Part shown: positions 1 through 5,764 of the stretch, piece after piece
How positions within the stretch are numbered: the stretch's first letter is position 1
How the letters are laid out: each line of letters opens with the position of its first letter
Source: Brachybacterium sp.
GTDB taxonomy: Bacteria; Actinomycetota; Actinomycetes; Actinomycetales; Dermabacteraceae
DNA length: 7,177 bases
NCBI GenBank assembly: GCA_030451965.1
Contig: JAKDNE010000164.1
Location: 1 to 7,177, forward strand
Direction of reading: 5' to 3'
Made by a program: the position numbers and the translations under genes
The notes under the pieces: model-generated
What the model was told of the DNA's origin: nothing
The model's input: only the letters and a program-made list of their open reading frames with translations
Databases searched by the model: none

Positions 1-107
1 CCGGCCCGCCTCCCGTGACCGGGTCGCGCCGGCGCGGCGCGCGCCACAGACCCTGCCCTGCCGTCGACCACCCGGGCCGCAGCGGGTCCCGATCGTGCGA
101 GCGGGGC

Positions 108-1199
108 TCACGCGCGAGGATGGGCCTGGTCGACGGTGCGACGCAGACGCTCCGCGCTGACGTGCGTGTAGATCTGCGTGGTCGCCAGGGAGGAGTGGCC
201 GAGGAAGTCCTGGACGCTGCGCAGGTCCGCTCCGCCTTCGACGAGATGAGTGGCGGCGCTGTGGCGAAGAGTGTGCGGAGAGATGTGCCGGGTGATCCCC
301 GCCTCGCCCGCATGGCGATCCACCAGGGTGCGCACGGCCCGATCACCGAGGCGGCCCCCTCGCACCCCGAGGAACAACGCATCACCGGCCCGGGCCGCGG
401 TCCCTGTGCTCTCCAGCAGCAGCGGACGCCCCTCGGCCTCCCATCGCCGCACGGCCTCGAGGGCGGGGATGCCGACGGGGACGATGCGCTCCTTGTCTCC
501 CTTGCCGCGGACGCGGACGGTGTGCTGGCCACCATCGATCCCAGACCGGTCCAGAGCGACCAGCTCGGAGACCCGCAGGCCGGAGGAGTAGAGCAGCTCG
601 AGCACGGCGGCGTCCCGCAGCAGCACCGCCCGCTCGATCGGCCCCTGCGGCCCCGTCGCCACCTCGGCTGCGGGGTCGGAGTCTCGCGGCCCGGGGTCTC
701 GCTGCTCGGGGCCTGGTGACTCGGGGGCTCGTGACGCGGAGGGTCGTGGTTCGCAGGGCCGTGCTCCGGGAGGTTCCGGTGACAGAGCCGGGGTTCGCGT
801 CGTCGCCTCGATCCCGTCGAGCAGCGCTCCGGTCTGGTCACTGCTGAGCACCGTGGGCAGGTGGCGGCCGCGACGCGGTGCGCGGAGCCGCCCGCCGACG
901 TCGTGCGGGATCTGCCCGGTGGCGGCGAGCCAGGTGGTGAAGGTCCGCGCCGCGGCCGCGGAACGGGCCAGGGTGCTCGCGCCGGCGCCGGAGTCGGCTC
1001 GCACGGCCAGCCAGGAGCGCAGCGCGTTCACGTCCAGCTCGTCCAGGGTGATGCGCTCGGCCTCTCGGAGGTGCTCGAGCAGTCCGGTGGCCTCGCGTCG
1101 GTACGCGCGCACGGTGTGCTCCGAGCGGCCTCGTCCCAGGCGGAGATGCTCCGCGAAGTCGTCGACGATGGTCTCGTCGTGCTCCCGCTGCGCGTTCAT
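108..1199 (-). CDS. xerC: Site-specific tyrosine recombinase XerC, with a low-complexity insert
   Basis: A 363-residue tyrosine recombinase of the XerC/XerD family, which acts at dif sites to resolve chromosome dimers at division. Residues 10-100 form the SAM-like N-terminal core-binding domain; the catalytic domain begins near LPTVLSS (114-120). All six family catalytic positions are present: R209 (SGLRVSEL), K233 (RGKGDKER), H309 and R312 (PHTLRHS), H335 (LGHSS) and nucleophile Y344 (IYTHV). Their spacing equals E. coli XerD. The protein is about 60 residues longer than XerD because of a Pro/Arg/Glu-rich insert at about 133-187, before the helix carrying R209. I chose the ATG at 1197-1199 because family similarity begins there; the frame is open further upstream but overlaps dprA and looks unrelated. 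A G-run lies only 2 nt before the ATG, so the ribosome binding site is poor. It lies 40 bp after dprA, the usual actinobacterial place for xerC. XerC rather than XerD rests mainly on context. Confidence 0.93.
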   Translation of the reverse strand: MNAQREHDETIVDDFAEHLRLGRGRSEHTVRAYRREATGLLEHLREAERITLDELDVNALRSWLAVRADSGAGASTLARSAAAARTFTTWLAATGQIPHDVGGRLRAPRRGRHLPTVLSSDQTGALLDGIEATTRTPALSPEPPGARPCEPRPSASRAPESPGPEQRDPGPRDSDPAAEVATGPQGPIERAVLLRDAAVLELLYSSGLRVSELVALDRSGIDGGQHTVRVRGKGDKERIVPVGIPALEAVRRWEAEGRPLLLESTGTAARAGDALFLGVRGGRLGDRAVRTLVDRHAGEAGITRHISPHTLRHSAATHLVEGGADLRSVQDFLGHSSLATTQIYTHVSAERLRRTVDQAHPRA

Positions 1200-1219
1200 G
1201 ACCCCCAGTGTCGCGCATC

Positions 1220-1239
1220 GGCGGCGGCGGGCCGCCGCC
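1220..1239 (-). other. Perfect GC-rich hairpin directly after the dprA stop
   Basis: Positions 1220-1227 and 1232-1239 are perfect reverse complements (8 bp, all G-C) around a 4-base loop. The stem begins at the base next to the dprA TGA. No U-run follows on the transcript side, so a classical intrinsic terminator is unlikely. It could be a 3'-end stabilising stem, a weak attenuator before xerC, or simply a product of GCC/GGC-rich DNA. Confidence 0.35.
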
Positions 1240-2463
1240 TCAGCCGGTGGGGCGGGCGCGTCGTGCCCGCTGCATGGATCTCTCCACCAGTCCCAGCAGC
1301 TCGAGTCGCGCCAGCGCGCCATCCACCTCGTCGGCGCGGAATCCGACCTCGTCCGCGATCCGGGTCTCAGCGATGCTCGAGCGCGGCGGGACCGCGTCGA
1401 GCACCCGGCGGTCCGCGGGTGTCAGCAGGTCCAGCTCGTCCTGGACGGCGAAGCCGCCCTCCCCGGCGGCAGGACCGCCGGGGAGCAGATCCAGCAGATC
1501 TCCGGGCTCGGTGATGAGCACGGCGCCGCGTTCTCGGAGCAGTCGATGGCTTCCGGCGCTCGCGGCGGAGGTCACCGGGCCGGGGACGGCACCGACCGGT
1601 CGAGAGAGCTGATCGGCCAGGCGCGCGGTGGACAGGGCTCCCGAGCGCCACGAGGCCTCGACCACGACCGTCGTCCGCGACAGTGCGGCGATCAGTCGGT
1701 TGCGGGCGAGGAAGCGCCATCGGGTCGGTGCGGTCCCCGGCGGCGCCTCGCTGACCAGCAGATGCCGTGCACGGATCGTCTCCAGCAGCTGGGTGTTCCC
1801 CCGCGGATAGAGGCGGTCCAATCCTCCGGCCAGGACGGCGATGGTCGCTCCCCCCTCGGCCGCCAGCGCGCCGCGATGGGCTGCGGCATCGATGCCGTAC
1901 GCGCCACCGGAGACCACGGTGCCGCCCCCGGCGGCGAAGGCCGAGGCCAGCATCGCCGCAGTGTCCTCGCCGTAGGGGGTGGAGGCCCGAGAGCCGACCA
2001 GCGCAGCGGTACGAGCGCCCAGCAGAGCATCCAACTGCCCGGGACCCTGCGCCCAGAGGCAGTGCGGGGTGGTCTCCTGCAGATCGTCCAGCAGCTCCGG
2101 CCATTCGCCGTCCTGCGGAGTGAGGACGCGGATCCCGCAGCGTCGGGCATCGGCGCGAACTGCCTCGACATCGATGCGCGACAGGCGTGCTGTCCAGCGC
2201 TCGATCGCGCGTTCCATTCGGGTCCTGGACGCTCCTCGCTCGGGATCCGCGGCCTGGCGCGGAAGCTCTCCGCCCAGCTCGCGCAGCAGCGTGCCTGCGT
2301 TCCCGCGCCGTGCGAGCTCGAGCGCATCGGCAGGGCCGAGCACGGTGCAGGCGGCGAAGGCGATCAGGTCGGAGGGTTCCGCGATCAGGGACCAGGTGAT
2401 CCGTGCGGTGCGGTCGGATTCGACGGTCGGGTGCGCCCCGCCGTCCGAGGTGGGGATGGTCAT
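1240..2463 (-). CDS. dprA: DNA-processing protein DprA (Smf)
   Basis: A 407-residue DprA/Smf protein. The family binds single-stranded DNA, protects it and loads RecA during natural transformation; it is also widely conserved in bacteria not known to be competent. An N-terminal helical region (20-70) is followed by the Rossmann-like DprA domain (about 100-325) with the hallmark motifs VGSRASTPYG (156-165), SGGAYGIDAAAHRGAL (185-200), FLARNRLIAALS (251-262), VVVEASWRSGALSTA (266-280) and VPGPV (293-297). The usual FPxRNR reads FLARNR here. Residues 345-395 fit the C-terminal winged-helix (DML1-like) domain. The ATG at 2461-2463 overlaps the comM stop as ATGA, and AAGGAG sits 7 nt upstream, so both coupling and a strong ribosome binding site support this start. 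The frame is open for 76 codons further upstream, but that stretch is Arg/Pro-rich translation of comM in another frame. Pairing with comM fits a shared role in handling incoming DNA. Confidence 0.96.
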   Translation of the reverse strand: MTIPTSDGGAHPTVESDRTARITWSLIAEPSDLIAFAACTVLGPADALELARRGNAGTLLRELGGELPRQAADPERGASRTRMERAIERWTARLSRIDVEAVRADARRCGIRVLTPQDGEWPELLDDLQETTPHCLWAQGPGQLDALLGARTAALVGSRASTPYGEDTAAMLASAFAAGGGTVVSGGAYGIDAAAHRGALAAEGGATIAVLAGGLDRLYPRGNTQLLETIRARHLLVSEAPPGTAPTRWRFLARNRLIAALSRTTVVVEASWRSGALSTARLADQLSRPVGAVPGPVTSAASAGSHRLLRERGAVLITEPGDLLDLLPGGPAAGEGGFAVQDELDLLTPADRRVLDAVPPRSSIAETRIADEVGFRADEVDGALARLELLGLVERSMQRARRARPTG

Positions 2464-4001
2464 CGTGGGTCTCCTTCGCGCAGGGTGAGGGCCTGACCGA
2501 TGTGCTCGGCGGCGGGGCGGTCGGCGCCGGCGAGGTCGGCGAGAGTCCAGGCCAGGCGCAGCACGCGGTCGTGCCCGCGAAGCGTGAGCCGGCCCTGGGC
2601 GACGGCGTGGTCGAGCAGCCGGCGCTCGGAGCGCTCCGGGGCGAAATCTGTGCGCAGCAGAGGTCCGGGCAGCTGGGCGTTCAGGGTCCATGCTCGTCCG
2701 GCGAAGCGACGGCGCTGCCGCTCACGCGCGGCGCTCACCCTTTCCGCGATCTCGGCGCTGGACTCCCCCGGCACCCCGCCGCTGCCGTGCAGATCGACCG
2801 GGCCCACATTCACGCGCATGTCGATCCGGTCCAGGACGGGGCCGGAGAGTCGCGCCAGGTAGCGGCGGCGCTGCTGAGGCGTGCAGCTGCAGGCATCGCC
2901 CTTGCCCCAGGCCTTCCCGCAGGGGCAGGGGTTGGCGGCCAGCACCAGCTGGAACCGGGCCGGGTACCGGGTGACGCCCCGGGTGCGGTGGAGGGTGATG
3001 TCCCCGGTCTCGAGGGGCTCGCGCAGTGCTTCCAGCACGCGGGAGGGGAACTCCGGTGCCTCGTCGAGGAACAGCACCCCGGCGTGGGCCCGGGAGATCG
3101 CTCCGGGGCGGGCGAGACCCGCTCCTCCCCCGACCACCGCCGCGGTGGAGGCCGTGTGGTGGGGGTTCTCGAAGGGAGGGACGCTCAGCAGCCCGTCCCG
3201 GGCGTCGAAGCGGCCGGCGAGGGAATGGATCGCAGAGACCGCCTGGGCGTCCTGTGAATCCAGTGGCGGGAGGATGCTCGGCAGTCGCGAGGCGATCATG
3301 GTCTTGCCGGCTCCTGGGGGCCCGGTGAGCAGCAGGTGGTGCGCTCCGGCGGCGGCGACCTCCGCGGCCCGCCGGGCCGTGGCCTGTCCCAGGACGTCGA
3401 GGAAGTCAGGTCGGTGCGCCGGCTGTGGGATCGGGGTCGTCTCCGGCAGGACTGCGATCGACGGCTGCCTCGACGGGGAGGGTGGCACGTCGGCGCCGAA
3501 GCGAAGCAGGAGCTCGGTGAGGTCGCCGGCGCCGGCGATGTCCAGCCCGTCGACCAGCTGGGCCTCGGGCAGGTTCTCCTCGGGGACGACCGCGCGGGTG
3601 AGGCCGTGGGCACGCGCTGCGAGGAGAGCCGGCAGGATCCCGGGGATCGGCCGCACCCTGCCATCCAGTCCCAGCTCTCCCAGCAGCACCAGATCCGCCG
3701 GGACATGGGCACGCAGGCTCCCCTGGGCGTCCAGCACCGCCATGGCGATGGCCAGGTCGAAGCCGGAGCCGTGCTTGGGCCGCCAGGCCGGGGTCATATT
3801 GACCGTGATCCGGCGCGCGGCCAGGTGGATGCCGCTGTGGGCTGACGCGGCGCGCACCCGGTCCCGGGCCTGGAGCGTGGAGGAGTCGGGCAGCCCGACC
3901 ACGGAGAACGCCGGCAGTCCCGGGGAGACGTCGGCCTCGACCTCCACGAGCGTGCCGTCGAGCCCGGTGAGGCTGACCGAGAGGCTGCGTGCATGTCCCA
4001 T
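2460..4001 (-). CDS. comM: ComM/YifB family Mg-chelatase-like AAA+ ATPase
   Basis: A 513-residue YifB/ComM protein of normal family length. In Vibrio cholerae, ComM is a hexameric helicase that promotes branch migration during integration of transforming DNA; the same role here is inferred. The N-terminal Lon-protease-like domain (about 20-165) begins with the typical MGHARSLSVSLTGLDG and includes VSPGLPAFSVVGLPD (25-39) and KHGSGFDLAIAMAVL (76-90). A Pro-rich linker (172-198) leads into the Mg-chelatase AAA+ domain: Walker A GPPGAGKT (227-234), Walker B VLFLDE (309-314), a cysteine cluster NPCPCG (357-362) plus CSC (371-373), and SGPVLDRIDM (386-395), which holds the sensor/arginine-finger region. 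A C-terminal helical domain covers about 410-513. The ATG overlaps the yraN stop by one base (TGATG). No good Shine-Dalgarno precedes it, so translation probably depends on re-initiation after yraN. All motifs are intact. Confidence 0.96.
   Translation of the reverse strand: MGHARSLSVSLTGLDGTLVEVEADVSPGLPAFSVVGLPDSSTLQARDRVRAASAHSGIHLAARRITVNMTPAWRPKHGSGFDLAIAMAVLDAQGSLRAHVPADLVLLGELGLDGRVRPIPGILPALLAARAHGLTRAVVPEENLPEAQLVDGLDIAGAGDLTELLLRFGADVPPSPSRQPSIAVLPETTPIPQPAHRPDFLDVLGQATARRAAEVAAAGAHHLLLTGPPGAGKTMIASRLPSILPPLDSQDAQAVSAIHSLAGRFDARDGLLSVPPFENPHHTASTAAVVGGGAGLARPGAISRAHAGVLFLDEAPEFPSRVLEALREPLETGDITLHRTRGVTRYPARFQLVLAANPCPCGKAWGKGDACSCTPQQRRRYLARLSGPVLDRIDMRVNVGPVDLHGSGGVPGESSAEIAERVSAARERQRRRFAGRAWTLNAQLPGPLLRTDFAPERSERRLLDHAVAQGRLTLRGHDRVLRLAWTLADLAGADRPAAEHIGQALTLREGDPR
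2471..2476 (-). promoter_or_regulatory. Ribosome binding site of dprA
   Basis: AAGGAG on the minus strand, 7 nt before the dprA ATG and inside the last codons of comM. It settles the start of dprA against an upstream in-frame extension of 76 codons. Confidence 0.85.
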
Positions 4002-4492
4002 CAGGAGACCGCCTCGAGATGCTCGATCGAGAAGGTGCCATCGAGGTGGGCATGCACGGCGACGACATCGATCCGCACGTCACGATGCGGGGTCGAGCGC
4101 TCCATCAGATATTCGCCGGCCAGCCGGCGCAGCCGCCGCAGCTTGTCCGGGGTGACTGCGGCCTGGGGCACTCCGGTGACGAAGGACCGCCGGGTCTTGA
4201 CCTCGACGAAGACGAGCGTGGTGTGCGCCAGCGCCACGATGTCCAGCTCGCCCTGGCGCAGACGCAGGTTGCGCTCCACGATCTGCCAGCCGCAGGCGCT
4301 CAGATGGGCGGCGGCGAGATCCTCACCGGCACGGCCGAGCTCAGCGGTGGTCATGTCGCGCACCCGGCGCGGCGGCGGCGCGGCGACCGGGCCCTTCGTG
4401 GGCGGGCCCGCGGCCGGGCCGGGGTCGATGGTGGGGCCCGAGGCGCCGGCAGGGCCGGGGGCGGTTCCGGAGGTCTTCGCGAGGCGGTTCAT
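4001..4492 (-). CDS. yraN: YraN/UPF0102 family protein, predicted PD-(D/E)XK nuclease fold
   Basis: A YraN (UPF0102) protein with an endonuclease-like fold; the family's biochemical function is not established. The core starts around residue 47 and shows TTAELGRAGEDLAAAHL (48-64), RQGELDIVAL (79-88) with the metal-ligand candidate D84, and VFVEVKTR (94-101) with E97 and K99. Together these form the PD-(D/E)XK signature. RIDVVAV (140-146) is also typical. The start is uncertain. The ATG at 4490-4492 gives 163 residues, with a Gly/Pro/Ala-rich extension of 46 residues. The ATG at 4352-4354 gives 117 residues, closer to the family's usual 115-125, and a GTG lies three codons before it. None has a convincing Shine-Dalgarno. 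I list the long form because G/C dominates third positions in the extension, although such GC-rich DNA makes that weak evidence. The stop overlaps the comM start by one base, suggesting coupled production. Confidence 0.88.
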   Translation of the reverse strand: MNRLAKTSGTAPGPAGASGPTIDPGPAAGPPTKGPVAAPPPRRVRDMTTAELGRAGEDLAAAHLSACGWQIVERNLRLRQGELDIVALAHTTLVFVEVKTRRSFVTGVPQAAVTPDKLRRLRRLAGEYLMERSTPHRDVRIDVVAVHAHLDGTFSIEHLEAVS

Positions 4493-4521
4493 GCGACCAG
4501 CGTGGCCGGGCCCGTCGGCCG

Positions 4522-4559
4522 GCGCCGCTGCTGCAGCGCGAATGGGGACGATGCGGCGC
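4522..4559 (-). other. Possible hairpin in the DUF2469-yraN gap
   Basis: Within the 97-bp gap 4493-4589, bases 4522-4528 (gcgccgc) and 4553-4559 (gcggcgc) can form a 7-bp stem. The loop side contains a 13-base palindrome, cgctgc-t-gcagcg, at 4526-4538, which would compete with the outer stem. There is no T-rich tract, and I see no recognisable -10/-35 promoter in the gap. The structure may be chance in such GC-rich DNA. Confidence 0.25.
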
Positions 4560-4589
4560 TGTGGAGGAACCGTGCGCCGCCGTCGAGGG

Positions 4590-4892
4590 TCAGGGCAGGG
4601 AGATGTCCTGCTTGTTGAGCTCCTCGATGTTGACGTCCTTGAACGTCACCACCCGCACCGAGCGCACGAAGCGGTTCGAGCGGTAGATGTCCCACACCCA
4701 GACATCCGCGAGCCGCAGCTCGTAGAAGACCTCACCGCCGCCGGAGCGGACCTGCAGATCCACCTGATTGGCGAGGTAGAAACGGCGTTCCGTCTCGACC
4801 ACGTAGGTGAACAGGCTGACCACATCGCGATACTCGCGGAACAGCTGGAGTTCGAGGTCGGACTCGTAGTTCTCGAGTTCCTGGGCGCTCAC
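4590..4892 (-). CDS. DUF2469 family conserved hypothetical protein
   Basis: A 100-residue protein of the DUF2469 family, represented by Rv2901c of Mycobacterium tuberculosis (about 101 residues) and essentially confined to actinobacteria. No function is established as far as I know. The family signature is clear: YESDLELQLFREYRDVV, VVETERRFYLANQVDLQ, VFYELRLADVWVWD, and FVRSVRVVTFKDVNIEEL near the C-terminus. It is rich in acidic and aromatic residues, with no signal peptide or membrane segment, so it is probably cytosolic. The GTG at 4890-4892 is the start, not the in-frame ATG 42 bases upstream: family proteins begin with MSAxxLE, AAGGAG lies 5 nt before the GTG, and the GTG overlaps the rnhB stop as GTGA. 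The frame upstream of the GTG is the end of rnhB read in another frame. Conserved linkage to rnhB and yraN suggests a nucleic-acid-related role, but that is only association. Confidence 0.94.
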   Translation of the reverse strand: MSAQELENYESDLELQLFREYRDVVSLFTYVVETERRFYLANQVDLQVRSGGGEVFYELRLADVWVWDIYRSNRFVRSVRVVTFKDVNIEELNKQDISLP

Positions 4893-5764
4893 CGACGCTC
4901 CTTCCCATCCTGCGGGTGCCATTGGTCGTCCCACAGTACGCCAGCTCCCATGGATCCCGAGGTCACCGGGGGCACCGCAGAAGGCTGGGGCGCCGCAGGC
5001 TGCGGGCGGGCAGCGGGTGGTGCGGGCGCGACGTCCGAGACCGCCGGATCGATGGCCGGCGAAGACGCCCCGACGGCGGGTGCGGACGGCGGGTCGGCGG
5101 GCCGGGAGCCGAGCCGCCAGCTGCGCCGATGGTGCTCATGGACGCCCTGGAGATCGATCGCCTCGCGATGGGCCGCGGAGCCGTACCCCTTGTTCGCGGC
5201 CCAGCAGTAATGGGGGGCCTCCGCGTCGAGTTCGACCATGCGCGCATCCCGTGCCACCTTGGCCAGGATGCTGGCCGCGGCCACGCTGGCGCAGTCGCGA
5301 TCCGCCGCCACCTGCAGGTGGACGAGGGGCGCGGGGCGGTCCGCCGCGGCGAGCGACGGCGAGAGGACGTCGACGTCGCCGTCGAGCACGATCGCATCGG
5401 TCGCGCCGTCCAGCTCGAGCGCCTCCAGCGCGCGCAGAGCCGCGCGGGTCAGTGCAGGCATGATCCCGAGCTCGTCGATCTCGGCAGCGCTCGCCCAGCC
5501 CACGGCGCCGGCATGCACCGCGTCCAGAATCGGGGCCACGAGCACCTCGCGGCGGCGCGCGGTCAGCTTCTTGGAATCCCGGATGCCCTCGGGCAGCGGG
5601 GCGATGACCCCATCGACCACCTCGAGCGCACAGGCACCGACCGCGACGGGCCCCGCGAGCGCGCCCCGACCCACCTCGTCGATCCCCACGACGATGCGCC
5701 GACCCCCACCGCGGCGAGCGGCGAGAGCACGCTCCACCTCGAGGGTCGGGACGGCGGCGGTCAC
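4889..5764 (-). CDS. rnhB: Ribonuclease HII, with long C-terminal tail
   Basis: RNase HII cuts the RNA strand of RNA-DNA hybrids and removes single ribonucleotides misincorporated into DNA. The catalytic core spans about residues 22-218. GIDEVGRGALAGP (27-39) carries D29 and E30, RDSKKL (62-67) follows, VLDGD (126-130) carries D128, and D155 just before the SVAAASILAKV block (160-170) completes the four acidic metal ligands. ANKGYGSAAHREAI (190-203) and HHRRSW (211-216) close the core. The protein has 291 residues against about 200-260 for common homologues; the excess is a Pro/Ala-rich tail from about 221 to the end. The GTG start at 5762-5764 overlaps the upstream lepB stop as GTGA, with only a weak Shine-Dalgarno, so coupling is likely. 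The stop overlaps the DUF2469 GTG in the same way. The ribosome binding site for DUF2469 lies inside the last codons of this gene. Confidence 0.95.
   Translation of the reverse strand: MTAAVPTLEVERALAARRGGGRRIVVGIDEVGRGALAGPVAVGACALEVVDGVIAPLPEGIRDSKKLTARRREVLVAPILDAVHAGAVGWASAAEIDELGIMPALTRAALRALEALELDGATDAIVLDGDVDVLSPSLAAADRPAPLVHLQVAADRDCASVAAASILAKVARDARMVELDAEAPHYCWAANKGYGSAAHREAIDLQGVHEHHRRSWRLGSRPADPPSAPAVGASSPAIDPAVSDVAPAPPAARPQPAAPQPSAVPPVTSGSMGAGVLWDDQWHPQDGKERR
4898..4903 (-). promoter_or_regulatory. Ribosome binding site of the DUF2469 gene
   Basis: AAGGAG on the minus strand, 5 nt before the GTG start and within the 3' end of rnhB. It decides for the GTG start at 4892 over the in-frame ATG codons further upstream. 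Confidence 0.85.

Noticed and set aside
1..71. Possible start of a downstream minus-strand gene (GTG at 69-71 or 45-47, reading Arg/Ala-rich codons to the window edge)
   Set aside because: Only about 15-23 codons are visible, with no clear ribosome binding site or family signature. Secreted M23 peptidases often follow xerC in actinobacteria, but nothing here identifies one.
70..87. Hairpin acccg/cgggt downstream of xerC as a terminator
   Set aside because: Only a 5-bp stem with an 8-base loop and no T-tract on the minus-strand transcript; too weak to call.
251..262. Search for a dif site or other recombination target near xerC
   Set aside because: I found no inverted half-site pair resembling dif anywhere in the window. 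The coordinates given are only a sample inside xerC, because there is no site to point to.
1200..1322. Upstream extension of xerC by 41 codons
   Set aside because: It overlaps the 3' end of dprA, is Trp/Cys/Arg-rich and unlike any recombinase N-terminus; the ATG at 1199 fits the family start.
853..2496. Long open frame of 547 codons on the plus strand opposite xerC and dprA
   Set aside because: It has no recognisable domain and is rich in Arg, Gly and Ala. It lies opposite two genes with intact catalytic motifs. Long antisense open frames are expected in DNA of this GC content.
2464..2691. Upstream extension of dprA by 76 codons
   Set aside because: It is almost entirely Arg/Pro/Ala from comM in another frame, and a strong ribosome binding site sits at the later ATG.
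2881..4155. Plus-strand open frame of 424 codons opposite comM
   Set aside because: Ser/Arg/Ala-rich with no family motifs, fully antisense to a clear comM gene; a composition artefact.
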